Shown: positions 1-10,459 of the stretch, one piece after another | How the letters are laid out: each line of letters starts with the position of its first letter | Numbering within the stretch: the stretch's first letter is position 1 | Source of the DNA: Mycobacterium uberis | GTDB taxonomy: Bacteria; Actinomycetota; Actinomycetes; Mycobacteriales; Mycobacteriaceae | Reading direction: 5' to 3' | DNA: 64,000 bases | Assembly (NCBI RefSeq): GCF_003408705.1 | Contig: NZ_QAYL01000012.1 | Span: 46,198 to 110,197 of the forward strand | Program-made: the position numbers and the translations under genes | The notes under the pieces: model-generated | Seen by the model: the letters and a program-made list of their open reading frames with translations, nothing else | The model's database searches: none | What the model was told of the DNA's origin: nothing

Positions 1-850
1 GGTAGAGACAGTGGCAGTAGTTTCGGCTATGCCAGTGCCGGGTTCCTATAACCTGGAAATCATGGTGGTCGTGGTTTTGCCGATGTTTCTGGCCAATCTG
101 TGTGGATTGCGAGAGGTCAGAGTGCCTTTGTGTTGCCGGCTTACGTCTTTTAGCCGTGGTCGCCGCTGATTGTAGTAGTTGGCCTTGTTCGTGAATTAGT
201 TTGAAGTTTAACGAAATACGTTATACAATAAATTGTTTCGGTGGTTCCGGTTCATCAAGGTAGTGGTTTGGTTATAGGCGCGGTAGTGCTGGCCATGGTG
301 ACTTGCATTCTCGCTTTTACTGGCGGGTGTGGCCTGACTGTCGCATACTACCGACTCTACATCCTATGGCGAGAGATATCCGTCGATATTACCCGAGTGG
401 TCTTTGAGGCATAGTGTTATGAGTAAAACCTTGTACTTTTGGTATGGATGTCGACAGCAGCCATCCTTTTTGCCGGTTGCAATACGAGTTGCAATGGTTT
501 TCTCGCATTGGCCAGTTTTGTTGCCGAAGACCGTTTTCTGCCGCGTTCGTTGATGAAGCGCGGTCATCGTCTTGTTTTTATTAACTGTATTCTGATGCTC
601 ACCGTGTTGTCTTTAGCGTTGCTGGTCGTCACCGGAGGCGCGGTCAATGCACTGGTACTGTTTTATGCGATCGGCGTGTTCACCGAGTTAGTATATGGCC
701 GGCTACGGAATGGCAAAACACCATTTGGCCCGCCGCGGAACGGGTTTACGGTACAAGCTGGTGGCTGACTGGCCGGCGATCGTGTCGTGATTAAAGGTTT
801 ATGGTTGTCTTGATGAAGGATGACATCAAGATCATTTGTGCTTTGCGCCA
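1..850 (+). pseudogene. APC-family amino acid permease pseudogene (5' end outside window)
   Basis: Pieces of a polytopic amino-acid/cation permease read in several plus-strand frames. Near 70-115 there is a helix ending ANLCGLREVR, typical of APC permeases (ANLRGVRE). Near 439-768 lies a 109-residue open stretch with FLALASFVAEDRFLPR and a hydrophobic helix ending LFYAIGVFTEL. These match the order of elements in the mycobacterial permease Rv2690c as I remember it. Frames change and stops interrupt (for example within the helix near 150), so it cannot make a transporter. The left end runs off the window and the C-terminal part beyond 850 is unreadable. Family assignment is fairly safe; the exact orthologue is an inference. 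Confidence 0.55.
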
Positions 851-2610
851 ATTGGATTCGTGACTGTGGGAGGTAAATAAACCGTCACTGAATATGGAGA
901 ATAATCTGTGAAGTGATGGACCAATACGCTTTTCCCAACGGGGCTCGTCGTTGACATCGTTAATGAGGGCGGCTTCGGCGGTAAAGACGACTGACTGGGG
1001 CGGTGCTCTGCATACTGGTGCGACTAAGTACTTTCGCTATAGATGGCCGATCCTGCTGTCAGAAGGAAAAACCATCGCTGTGTGAGCTAGCCGACGCACG
1101 CTTTACCACTTAATTGCCTGCTCGCAGCTTTGAGTAGCATATCCAGAGTGATTCACGAACTGTACTAGCCATCAAATGATCTCGTCATAAGTGCACTTCT
1201 TTGCTACGACCTACGAGTAGTCTGCGATGTGGCTAACTCGTTGCTAAACGATCTACCGGGTCACCTAGTGAGCTTGAACTTTTTGAAGGTCTGTGGGGTA
1301 CGTATATCAGACGTGTTAGTAATGTTGGACTTTAGCGGAAGCACTTGGTCTCAGAAAGTCGGACGAGTCTCGTTGCTCGATTGATCAGGCCATTGAAAGC
1401 AAGCCAGCTTCCTGGTCTTCTTGGCAATGCTTTAGCTTTCAATTCACATTTCTATAAACAGATAAAAATAACTTGGTGTAGAAAAGGGAGAACACCATGT
1501 AGATAACCAAAAATAATTCGTAGTTTTACGTTGTTCGCGGTAAAACTAGGTTGTCAGATTTCCCGAACGTACAGCAAACAGAGTTAAAGCGTATCTACCT
1601 GCTAGGTAATAGCTCTTAACGCTTGGTGGAGAACTTTATAGTGGAGCAATCATGAGTGTCTGTGACCTTGCTCTCGTTGTTTATGTTGCACTCAATATCG
1701 ACGACGGCAATATGTGAAGCATCACCGAATTAACTACCTAACTTTCTCCGTCCGGTCCAGAACGTGGCGACAACTACCGCTACACCGATCAAGCTCGGAA
1801 AGTATTAATTGCTATGAAAACCGAGATCCACGACAACGTGGGCCAGCTCTGTGCCTCTGGTCTACGTGACCGTTGTGTTAGCCACTCCCCACAGTAAGCG
1901 ACAGGTAGATGCAATTTCCATTGCAGAGGAGCAGTATTCTTCTGGTTTTCGGCGCATAGTCCAGCGCCACCAGGTAGAGGAACTTTAAATGTGACGGTCA
2001 CGCAGGAGTAGTTTTTTTCTGGCTTTGATCGCCCTTGATACCGAGAACCTGGATACTCGATAATTTTAGTTAATAAATATGGTTTGGAGAATTGCGGTGT
2101 CGTAGAGGACCTTGACGTGCAACTGCTCTGACTTGCTAACGCGACTGATCTGTTCGCTGGGTAAACGGTGACGGCTCGTGCCCTCATAGGCTATATATGT
2201 GATCGACAAAAGGTATTGTCGAATCAACAAACAAGACAAATCGTGCAAGCCACGTCCCTGTCCGGTAGCCGGATAATAATGGCTAAAGCCAGAGCTACCG
2301 AGCAACCTGAACGCACTCCATGTTCCCAAGGCATCACGGAGCATCTAGCCGTGGACGAGTATCGCAGACCGTTCGATACGGCTTGCAATGTGGTGGGGCC
2401 ACGGGTCTTGTATCATGTAGGCCTGCAGCAGGCCAGCGCGTCATGCCAGGCGCTACTGTCTAAGGTCGTGCAGAAACACCGCTTGGATATGTAACAGCTG
2501 CTATTCCGTGTGACCGTTGCGTACAGTTGTGAAGCGATTCGGCTGGCGTAGTGGACATAGGCGCCGAAGATGTCGAGGACGGAGACTATATTTGCGGCTA
2601 GATAGGTTAA
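851..2610. other. Non-coding/decayed stretch, no gene recognised
   Basis: About 1.7 kb with stops in all frames. The longest open stretches (minus 1789-2187, plus 2168-2494) have no recognisable motif or plausible start context. It is probably eroded coding sequence, but I cannot name any family in it. Confidence 0.5.
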
Positions 2611-2684
2611 GGGGCGGTAGCTCAGTTGGTTAGAGCCGCGGACTCATAATCCGTTGGTCGCGGGTTCGAGCCCCGCCCGCCCCA
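2611..2684 (+). tRNA. tRNA-Met (CAT), elongator type
   Basis: A full cloverleaf can be folded. The 7-bp acceptor stem is GGGCGG-type (2611-2617 with 2677-2683), followed by discriminator A at 2684. The D arm contains AGCTCAGTTGG. The anticodon stem GCGGA/TCCGT closes the loop CTCATAA with CAT at 2645-2647. The T stem GCGGG/CCCGC encloses TTCGAGC. CCA is not encoded. A CAT anticodon could also belong to a lysidine-modified tRNA-Ile, but the fold resembles mycobacterial elongator tRNA-Met. It stays intact inside otherwise decayed DNA. Confidence 0.93.
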
Positions 2685-2744
2685 CTGTGCGGCAATACGT
2701 AGCTTCTCTAGTGTTGTGTGGTTTTGTTTTGTTTATTTTGGTGT

Positions 2745-2975
2745 TGTTGGTGAGTTGATGGATGTTGGTTTAAGTGGGGGTGATCTTGGTGAGGATTTCT
2801 TCGATGGTGGCGGTTTAGACGGAAGGGGTGGGTTTCGGCGTTCCAGTGCTCGATGTGGTCATGGATCTGTTTGGTGAGGACGTTGATTGAGGTGATGGTG
2901 CCTCGACGGATCGCTTGACAGGTGATGCTGGTGAGCAGAGCCAGGGTGCCAAAGCCACGTTACGCGTGCTAGCCG
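2745..2975 (-). mobile_element. IS630-type transposase C-terminal remnant
   Basis: Read on the minus strand from about 2960, one frame gives QAIRRGTITSINVLTKQIHD followed by HIEHWNAETHPF. In intact IS630-family transposases the C-terminal tail is a helix of this kind ending H.EHWN.D..PF.W.K.ADEI. Here the W/K/ADEI part is broken by a frameshift at about 2815. The DDE catalytic core, expected at higher coordinates (2960-3300), is not readable. No terminal inverted repeats were found. It is a dead fragment. Confidence 0.6.
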
Positions 2976-3519
2976 AGATTATGACCGATGCTCTGCAGTG
3001 GGCGCGGCAGCACCTGATTAGCGGGAAGCCCATGACGGCTTTCGGGACACACCGTCTCAGGTGGTACCGATCCGGGGGCTGGGGTATACCCAGCATCAAC
3101 CTCACCGAACGCGGATATTCAAGGATCCGAATGGCGTTGACACGCGGTAAGATGTCCTGTGCATTTTGATACTGACTAACGCTGCCGGTGCTGGCATCAC
3201 TGCTGTGTTATCGGGCAGTCATTCAACTCGCCATTAGTATCAACGCGATGGTGGCCTTTATTGCTAGGTTCACCGGGCAACGAAGCCTGGCGCAGCAAGC
3301 CCTGGGTGCGGATCCAATTGATTGTGGATAGTCCGTCACTCATCGAGTCAAGGCGGTCGACTTCGCGGTTATTTTCAACAGTACCAACCTACCTGCCCTG
3401 CTGCACAATTAGTTGCCAGAGTGTTCTGGCAGTACCTGGACAGAGTTCGGTTGAGGTGGTCATCGGGCATCTAAACAACATCGCGACGGCTATCCTGGCA
3501 CGAACGCCGCTCTAAGGAG

Positions 3520-4462
3520 AGTTGACTTGGTGACGTGCACGGATTCGGCTTCAATACGTTGGCGCTGTTAATTGTTACGGACCTGGCCGGTCCGTTGCTG
3601 GCGTCACTGTCGCACCTGTGGATTCTGACGGTTGTCGGTGAGCTCATCGCCGGGTTGGTGCTCGACAAGATTGGTTTTGGTGTCGTCGATGACGCCAACT
3701 TAACTTTTCAGTTGTTCGCGAACATCGACTTCGTGCTGGTGATGTTCGTCGTGGGCACTTATGCTCCGGTCCACGACCCCAAGATGTGTTTCGCCGTGCC
3801 TATGGTGTTGGTGTGCGGTTTTGGTCGGCGCCGACCACGCGGTGCTGAGTGGATTGGCGATCACCGTTTGCGCGGTAGTGATGTTTGCGTTGTTGCATGC
3901 GGGCGATCGCAGGGGCTGACGTCAGCGCATGCATGACTATTCCTAGAAGCAGCGGTTTGCCCTGGAACTGCGGACTAACCTGCTCGTGCTGTTCGGACTT
4001 TCAACACTGGCCGCCATCATCGATGTGTCAATCATGTTGGCGGGTTTCGGGTTGGGTTTGGTAATTGTGATAGTTGGCGAATCGCGGCAGTTAGCGCGTC
4101 GGTTGTTCGGCATCACCGAAGGATTCTTTAGCCCGCTGCTATTCGCCTGGCTCGGTGCATCGCTGCAAGTCTACTAGCTCAGTTCGCATTCGCAATTCAT
4201 TATACTGGACGTAGGGCTGGGGCTTGGTGGTGCACTAATGCATTGCGTGGCAGGGCTGTTCGGCCAGCTCGTGACACTTGCGGTGATGTTCGCCACGCAG
4301 CTGAGCGTGGCGATAACTGTGGCCACCATCAGCACCGAGCAGCATTTCTATTACCGCAGGCGAACTATCGGCGTTGATTTTTGGTGCCTTGCTGACGATC
4401 ACCTGCACATCGATCGCCGGTATGTTGATGGCGCGTGGCCAGACTGTCGAAAAAGTGTGTAA
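3520..4462 (+). pseudogene. CPA2-type cation/proton antiporter pseudogene
   Basis: Hydrophobic blocks typical of Na+/K+:H+ antiporters lie in sequence on the plus strand. At 3600-3700 the frame gives VVGELIAGLVLDKIGFG, matching the family signature (.GE..AG..LGP..). Near 3720-3770 there is LVMFVVGTYAP. From 3986 comes LARRLFGITEGFFSPLLFA, matching the conserved helix around the second half of the transporter. The piece from 4238 continues with VAGLFGQLVTLAVMFATQLS and VAATI-like residues. Frames change near 3830, 3930, 4180 and 4360 with stops between, so the gene is dead. KefB-like is the best description. Confidence 0.6.
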
Positions 4463-5970
4463 GGCCGGCAAGTCCACCCAAGCTGGGTGATCCATGGTTA
4501 GCCAATGATGACCATGGCGACGGCGCAGGGAGCGACAGAGAAAATGTCATATCACGAGTGCACGGGTGACACCAGCTGTCGGCGACAGGCGTCAGCATGT
4601 CCGCAACTGCACCGGTTTGGTCGCTGTGCAGGGATGCGGTTTGGAAGTTGGTGACTATCCACGGCTGACCTGGATGACGATGCGAGTCTGCGATAGTGGT
4701 CATCTGGGATGCTGCTTTCGTAACCGGCAACGTAGCTGTGGGCGTCTGTGACACTGTCGCTTACCGAGATGGCAACGTCTATGCCCAGCGGTCTGCGTTC
4801 TTGGGGTAGTCATGAAAAGCCTTCGTAATAGCGGATTACCGATGATCTGTAGAGGAGATAATCGATTTTGTGGCCGTGGTTTACGCTGTCGATAGTGTCT
4901 GCCTGATCGCCAGTTACCTTAGCGTTAGATAGTTTTTCGGAGTACGCAGTGATCCACCGGAGTAATGATCTTGTCGTCCGCTGACAGGACTAGCAATATC
5001 AGCATTTCCGCGCCTTGAGATAGATAAGTTGGAGTTGGATCTGTATCAAAATCATGTATATGACAATAACTCTCAAGATCACCTGTGGAAACTCTACCCA
5101 GTTCCGGCTCTGGCACGAATACGACGCGGCAATCTTTTGACTGATCTGCAGATTGCGTCCCTCCGTCATCAGCGTGGATAACCGCATCTTCGGATCTTTG
5201 ATAGTTGCATCGATGTTAGCCTCGGCTAGCCGATGATCATCGGTGAGTGCGGCCAGAGCACGCATGTGATACGACCACACTACCTTGTATAACACCGCGA
5301 CGGCCGGGCGCATCATCAACTTGGGTACGTTCTCCACGATGCTTCTAGGGCAGAACAGCTCGACACCACCATGATGCCAATTATCTTCAGGCGCCGCGGC
5401 AGCTGCACCGCAGGAGCTATCTTAAAGAAATACCCCACAAGAGGTTTCCTACGCCTGGTCAGCACGACTTGTACCAACCAGAGTTGCACACAACGTTTGG
5501 TAGGAGGATTGGTGGGTAGTCCGTTTGGAACATGCCCCAGCCCAGTTTGCTGCTTTTAAGACTATTTCTGAACTATCCGAGAGAATATCGTAGTTTAACC
5601 CGCCCTTAAGTCACACACCGACGTAGTTGATTTCCTTTCGGTGGTGGTAGCTTTCGCTGCCACTTCGGTCACGTCTGAATACACGACACGCTGCTGGCCA
5701 CGCGCTACGGTTACGTCGAAAACCACGTTTTGGATTGCCCTGCGAAGTCTGCTGGGAAAGGCTAAATTGGTCAGGCAGGTCCAGAGACCTCGCCTATCGA
5801 CCACCTTGGATTTAGCGTCGGCCTGGATAGCGTTCGTGTCAACATGCGAAGGGCCTATCATCCAGGGTTTGGTTGGCGCCGAACCGAGTATATAGGTCTT
5901 GCTGTGGAATACGTTTCGTGAATGACTGCCGTCCGTGCAAGGAGTTCATTCGGGCTCGAAGAGGACCACA
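4463..5970. other. Decayed stretch, no gene recognised
   Basis: Short open stretches on both strands (for example minus 4999-5337, minus 5595-5861 and plus 5641-5895) carry no family signature I can name. The minus-strand frame at 5595-5861 has a reasonably ordered amino-acid composition and may be a fragment of a real gene, but its identity is unknown. Confidence 0.45.
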
Positions 5971-7112
5971 GTGAGAATTGTGTTCGTCAGAGGTGACGAC
6001 CTAGGGTAGACGAGGAAACCGGGATGCTACGCAGTGTGGTTGCGGTACAAGGGCATGGCATAACCTCCTATGTCAAGCAGAGATGTTGCCACAGCTAGGG
6101 GAGTTGCCACCGCGCAACGATCATCCAGCGTGTCTGCCAAGTCGTTACGACGTGTGTCGGTCCTAATGTGGGGATGCCTGCCCGCGAAGTCTTGCCGTTT
6201 GTCGGTGACTGGGCGGTCTCGCTCGAGGGCTTGTGGCTGTCGGAGCGACTTGACGTCGTACACGTGCACGGTTGGCTTGGCGGCTTGGTCGCTCAACTAG
6301 TCGCGCAGACGGCAACTTATCCCGACGATCCAAACTTTCTAGGAATCTAGCCGCCATGTCACATTTACGCTCCGTCAACGGTCTGGGTCAACAGGACGAA
6401 CGTGAATGCATCGAGCTACTATTGGTGTGTAATGCAATGTAGGTTACCACTGAGAGCACCTCGGACGACGGTGTGCTGGCCTAGGTTAAGTCACATGCGG
6501 ATGGCATTGTCGGTTTTGCCGAGCGGCATCGACACCTAGCGGTACACTGCGGTCGGTCCGGTAGTTTGTCCATAGCAACTGCCATCGCGTTCTCTGCCTA
6601 GCGCCGAATTCACTGTCGTGCAAAGGATTCGACGTTGCAATTCGAGCTATCCGCGGGATTCCGGGCATTGAGCTTGTGATCGCAGAAATTGCTGCTACTG
6701 ACCATAGTCCCGACGGGGCGCGGGCCGAACTCACACGTCTTGCCGCCGAGCTCGGAGTAGCCGACCGGGTTGGTTTCGTAGGAACGGTTATCGGTAATGA
6801 GCTGCCGATGTTGTCGCGATCAACTGACGTAGTGTATACATACCGCGGCAGCCGCTGCGCGACAACGGTGTTGCAAGCAGTGGTCACTGCTACTTGTCGG
6901 TATCCTGACTGATGTTGTCATGCATGGCGTAACTAGGCGCGTGCTGTGAGTGGGCAATCTCTTAGTGAATTAATCATTGTGTTTAAAAAACTTGGCTTAC
7001 AACGGTTTTTCGTGAGAGCATGAAGGCGGTGGGCCTAGGCCGCACGCTTTCCCGCTTCGCCTGGGACAGGATCGGGTGCGAGTCGCTGAACTCTATATAT
7101 GGACAATCTATA
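5971..7112 (+). pseudogene. GT4-type glycosyltransferase pseudogene
   Basis: It begins with GTG at 5971 (VRIVFVRGDDLG, then a stop). It resumes with VPAREVLPFVGDW-like sequence and DVVHVHGWLGG at 6240-6290, the acceptor-side motif of GT-B glycosyltransferases. At 6676-6912 a third frame gives ARAELTRLAAELGVADRV and ELPMLSRSTDVV, the nucleotide-sugar-binding half of group 1 enzymes. The C-terminal helix pieces continue to about 7110. At least four frameshifts and several stops are needed to join these, so it is inactive. The donor sugar and product cannot be inferred. Confidence 0.65.
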
Positions 7113-7121
7113 TATGGACAA
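7092..7121. repeat. Two tandem 15-bp copies
   Basis: TCTATATATGGACAA occurs twice head-to-tail at 7092-7106 and 7107-7121, at the dead 3' end of the glycosyltransferase pseudogene. It is a perfect duplication, likely a recent slippage event. Confidence 0.9.
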
Positions 7122-7619
7122 TCCAATTCGAGGTACTCGGGGCAGTTTATGTGACAAGAAGCACGGGGATTCTGCGGCGACTGTCAGGCTGTTTTCGATA
7201 AGTTTGCTATGGCCGCCCGTGGTAACCATACCGTGCATGCAAAAGTGTATCCGCTGCCGCACTGTTCGGCGTAACCGACTGGCTGCTTAGGCGCGATCGA
7301 CGCTAATCTTTGCATCTCTGATGCTCTGAGCCATTCGGATAACGTGCGGGTGACAAGCACTTTCGACCATCGAGCAGCCGTTTTACTGTGGACGCGACGT
7401 GGTACGCTCTCGTGACACTTCTTGGATGATAGTCTGGCTTCCTACTGTCTAAAGATGTGAAGATGCGTTGCCAGCAGCAACTGTTAGCCGGTGTCATGGC
7501 GAACGCCGGAACATTGGCGGCTAGCAGCCCAAGGTGTTTAGATCCTTAGTTTTCAAGGTTACGACGGGCTGCCGACCGCCGCCGGTATGCCGAGCTTGCT
7601 ACACAAGCCACACCGGATT
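7122..7619. other. No gene recognised
   Basis: Open stretches here are short and overlap antisense to each other. None has a recognisable motif. It separates the glycosyltransferase remnant from the 3' end of hsp18. Confidence 0.5.
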
Positions 7620-8078
7620 TTAGGCGTCTATAACTTCATGTGCAGTGTTGTTGATGGCTTGGTGTCCGTCCTTGTTACGCTCGACGTTGCGCTCGACGGA
7701 AATCTTGCGCGGCTTGGCCCGTTCGGCAACCGGTATAGACAATCTCAACACTCCCTCCTGATAGGAGGCCGCAACCCGGTCGGTGTCAAGGTTCTCGCCG
7801 AGTACCAGTTGACGACTGAACACGCCGCGTGGCCGCTCGGCAGCAAGCATTTCCCGATCGGGGTTGACGCCCGGGCGCTCGGCACGCACGGTCACCACAT
7901 TACGTTCGATGTCGATGTCCAACGAATCAGCGTCGATCCCGGGGAGGTCGAACTCGACGACGAATTCTTCACCCTCACGCCAGGCATCCATGGGCATTGC
8001 TGCTGGGCGAGCAGACGTGCCTAGCACTTGTTGGGCAAAGCGGTCCAACTCACGGAACGGGTCAGTGCGCATCAGCAT
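7620..8078 (-). CDS. hsp18: 18-kDa small heat-shock protein (major antigen)
   Basis: A 152-residue alpha-crystallin-type chaperone that binds unfolded proteins as an oligomer in the cytosol. It is the leprosy-bacillus 18-kDa antigen. The start ATG at 8078 gives [14 protein letters not shown], the known N-terminus, and a GAGGTG ribosome site lies about 11 nt upstream. The alpha-crystallin domain runs from roughly residue 28 (W-R-E-G-E-E-F) to the conserved A-x-Y-x-x-G-V-L segment near residue 110. Near the C-terminus a 12-bp duplication (7674-7685 and 7686-7697) gives VERNVERN, an addition compared with the M. leprae protein as I recall it. The gene stands alone among pseudogenes. A divergent broken MerR/HspR-like regulator lies upstream, with a palindrome between them. 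Confidence 0.95.
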   Translation of the reverse strand: MLMRTDPFRELDRFAQQVLGTSARPAAMPMDAWREGEEFVVEFDLPGIDADSLDIDIERNVVTVRAERPGVNPDREMLAAERPRGVFSRQLVLGENLDTDRVAASYQEGVLRLSIPVAERAKPRKISVERNVERNKDGHQAINNTAHEVIDA

Positions 8079-8136
8079 AGTGGTCACCTCGCACTCCAAT
8101 CTGTTGTAACAGGCTAGCTATTAACTGCCCATAATA

Positions 8137-8151
8137 ACACTATTATAGTGT
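8137..8151. promoter_or_regulatory. Candidate operator in hsp18 upstream region
   Basis: A perfect inverted repeat ACACTAT-T-ATAGTGT lies 59 bp upstream of the hsp18 ATG. It sits in an AT-rich gap of about 180 bp facing the broken MerR-type regulator gene. MerR-family proteins bind short dyads in such promoters. It does not look like the HAIR element (CTTGAGT-type) of classical HspR. Function as an operator is inferred from position and symmetry. Confidence 0.5.
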
Positions 8152-8256
8152 ATGATGGTATAGATTTCACAGCATAGATTTGATATAGCACTATCGATAT
8201 TTTGATGCAAGTGTGATTAAAGAAGTTTTCTTGTGTAAGCGTCCGAGGAGATTCGT

Positions 8257-8634
8257 ATGCCCGATCGCAGTGACGGTATGGGTACGCTGGCAGTCGATCG
8301 TGGCGTATATGGCATCATCGGTAGCAGCCGAACTTTCCGGCATCTCGGTGCAGTCGTTGCGGCTCTACGAGCGTTAGTTATTAGGGTTGTTCAGATCGGC
8401 TCGAAGTGACGGCGGAATCCCGGGCTGTTGTAGCGCGATAACTTAGCCTCTCTGCAGTGTATCAGCGCATTGGTAGACGGTTGGTATCAACCTGGCTGGT
8501 ATCGCCCTGACCTTGCACATGACAACCCAGCACTGTCTGAGTGCTAATGTTGACTTGCGATCCACCAAAAGTAGTTTGGGTAACGCAGCGAAGGCTGCGA
8601 GGTCCAAGCCCATGGGCGACCGGCTAGCCTGGTG
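8257..8634 (+). pseudogene. MerR/HspR-type repressor pseudogene, divergent from hsp18
   Basis: From ATG 8257 the frame gives DRGVYGII, then shifts. The next frame gives VAAELSGISVQSLRLYER, a clear MerR-family helix-turn-helix with the recognition helix and wing (S-V-Q-S-L-R-L-Y-E). It is followed by LFRSARSDGG, matching the L-L-x-P-x-R-S-x-G-G wing. A third frame from about 8480 gives GINLAGIALTLHM and LSANVDLR, the family's effector/dimerisation segment. At least two frameshifts and one stop destroy it. In related mycobacteria such genes lie next to small heat-shock genes and repress them, so loss here may leave hsp18 without local repression (inference). Confidence 0.75.
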
Positions 8635-9689
8635 ACTCTTCCTGCTCAAGCACTTTGCAGTTTCGATTAGGCAACCACGCGGAATTGTTGCGCAGTCGGA
8701 TTGCTGGGGTCTGGCAGGGCTATGCTTGCCTCTGCACCCGATCTGAGGTAGTCGATCACGGCGTTGTTGAGCTGCTCGCTCGAGACGACCATTAGGTATG
8801 CCTGGCGAATACTGGAGTGACCTGTTCTGTCGCGATGTTAACGGCGGCTTTTGATGCGGGCATCATTTTGGTGGGTCCGAAGAACATGTCATGAGGCAGG
8901 TGGGTGGTATCCAAGTTGCAATTCCGTTGGCGAGGGCAACTGTATCGGTTGCGGGCGTTCGAAGTCCCTTGCCGCTGTGCACCATTGGATTAGTGTTGCT
9001 ATGAGTCGATTGGCGGTGTGCTTGTTGTCAGCGAACGACATCTTCGCCAGAATGCGACGGCGATAACTTAGGCCAAGGTTGACTTGGTGGTTTTCGTGCA
9101 GCCAATCCACGGCTTACTATCCGGATGTTCCGGTCGCGGAGACGTCCGTCAGGACTTGCGTAGTATCCAGGTCGCAAGACGCTTCTGAGTCTAGTAACTC
9201 GTCCTCCAGCACCCGCAGGTCCGCGATTTCGCCGAGCTGAGACCGGATGAGCGAGCTCAAATACGATAGTAAGCAGGCTGTGACCGTATTCAACCATCTG
9301 GCTTCGTCAACCGTCAAGGGCAGCATAGACAATGACAATCACGTTCGAGCTGGTGGTTGTAAGTAGATCGGCACACGAAGACAACCGTTTTGGGGTCCAC
9401 CAGATCCTTCTGGAGGTGAAACTACAGACCCCTGTTCGAAACCATCGACTGGTCGACGACATCGATCTGTTCTACGTGGTCGATCAGGCGTGTAGCGAAC
9501 ACGCTGGTGCCACAACCGACGCCAAGGATGCGTTCACATCTTTGGGGTAGTTAATTTAGCAGCACTCGCTGGCAGTGGGCGTTGTGGTGTCAGGTCAACC
9601 AAACTTATTGCGCTTACTCTGATCAGGGCACCGTGGTTATCTGGACAGATCGTTGGCGTTTCATCGCGATATCGTGTGGGACCGGGACC
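8635..9689. other. Decayed stretch, no gene recognised
   Basis: The minus-strand stretches 8889-9110 (73 codons) and 9117-9338 (73 codons) are open and protein-like. A plus-strand stretch at 9332-9550 also reads well. I cannot assign a family to any of them, and none has a convincing start with a ribosome site. Confidence 0.45.
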
Positions 9690-10450
9690 TAGCGTTTTAA
9701 CCGGAGTAAAATTGGTCGGTAGCGGCGAGCAACTGTTGGCCAGCAGGTCGCAGACCGACGTTGGTACAGAACAAGCCGGTTGAGACACGCTGGAGCATGC
9801 CCCATTGCCAGATAGGCGTGGACGTCAAGCCGGCAACGATCAACCAGGCGGTGTGCATGAACCCAGGTATCTTCGGTAAGCAGTTAGATAAGATCGTCGT
9901 GTATCACTACATCAATATCATATTAATTCAAAGTTTGATGATCAGTACGTCCGGATCGACAAGCGTAAAACCATCGCCCGACTCCAGCAGGTTTCACTGG
10001 TGAATGTTGCCGTGCATCAGGAGTGAGTGGTAGTTATTTTGGGCACCAAATATTTCCAGAGGCACGGCATACGTGATTGTCGTCGACAGCGGTTCGTCGG
10101 CTGGATGCCACAGCGGCACGGCGAGGCTGCGACGCATGCACTCGGCTAGCGCCTGCTAATTTCCCGGTGAAGCAGTTATTGAAGGTGCGCAGCGCCACTA
10201 CCGCTATGTCGGTGATATCGTCATGCGTCACGTTTGCAATGCTAGATGCAAGGCGGCATCGCTGAGTGTACGTTTGGTTGTTGGCTTTCTTGCGTTCCCA
10301 CAGTCCGGGCAACTGATTTTTCCTAACAACCAAACATACTCGGAATATTGCATGGTGGGTACAATTCCCTATTGGGAGAATTTTGTTGCTATTCAGCGTT
10401 TGCTCCAGCCCCATTGCAGTGTCGTCTGTCAAGTGCTGGTCGTTAATCCA
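9690..10450 (-). pseudogene. Aminoglycoside/choline phosphotransferase-like pseudogene
   Basis: On the minus strand near 10020 the frame gives LLMHGNIHQ, a stop in place of W, then NLLESGDGF and LVDPDVLI. That is the catalytic loop HGDxHxxN and metal-binding DPD of APH-fold kinases, with D changed to N in the first motif. Upstream (10170-10230) is VTHDDITDIAVVALRTFNN. Downstream near 9800 the frame gives IWQWGMLQRVSTGLFC, the usual C-terminal helix. Several frameshifts separate the pieces. The phosphorylated substrate cannot be guessed. Confidence 0.65.
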
Positions 10451-10459
10451 GATCTCACC

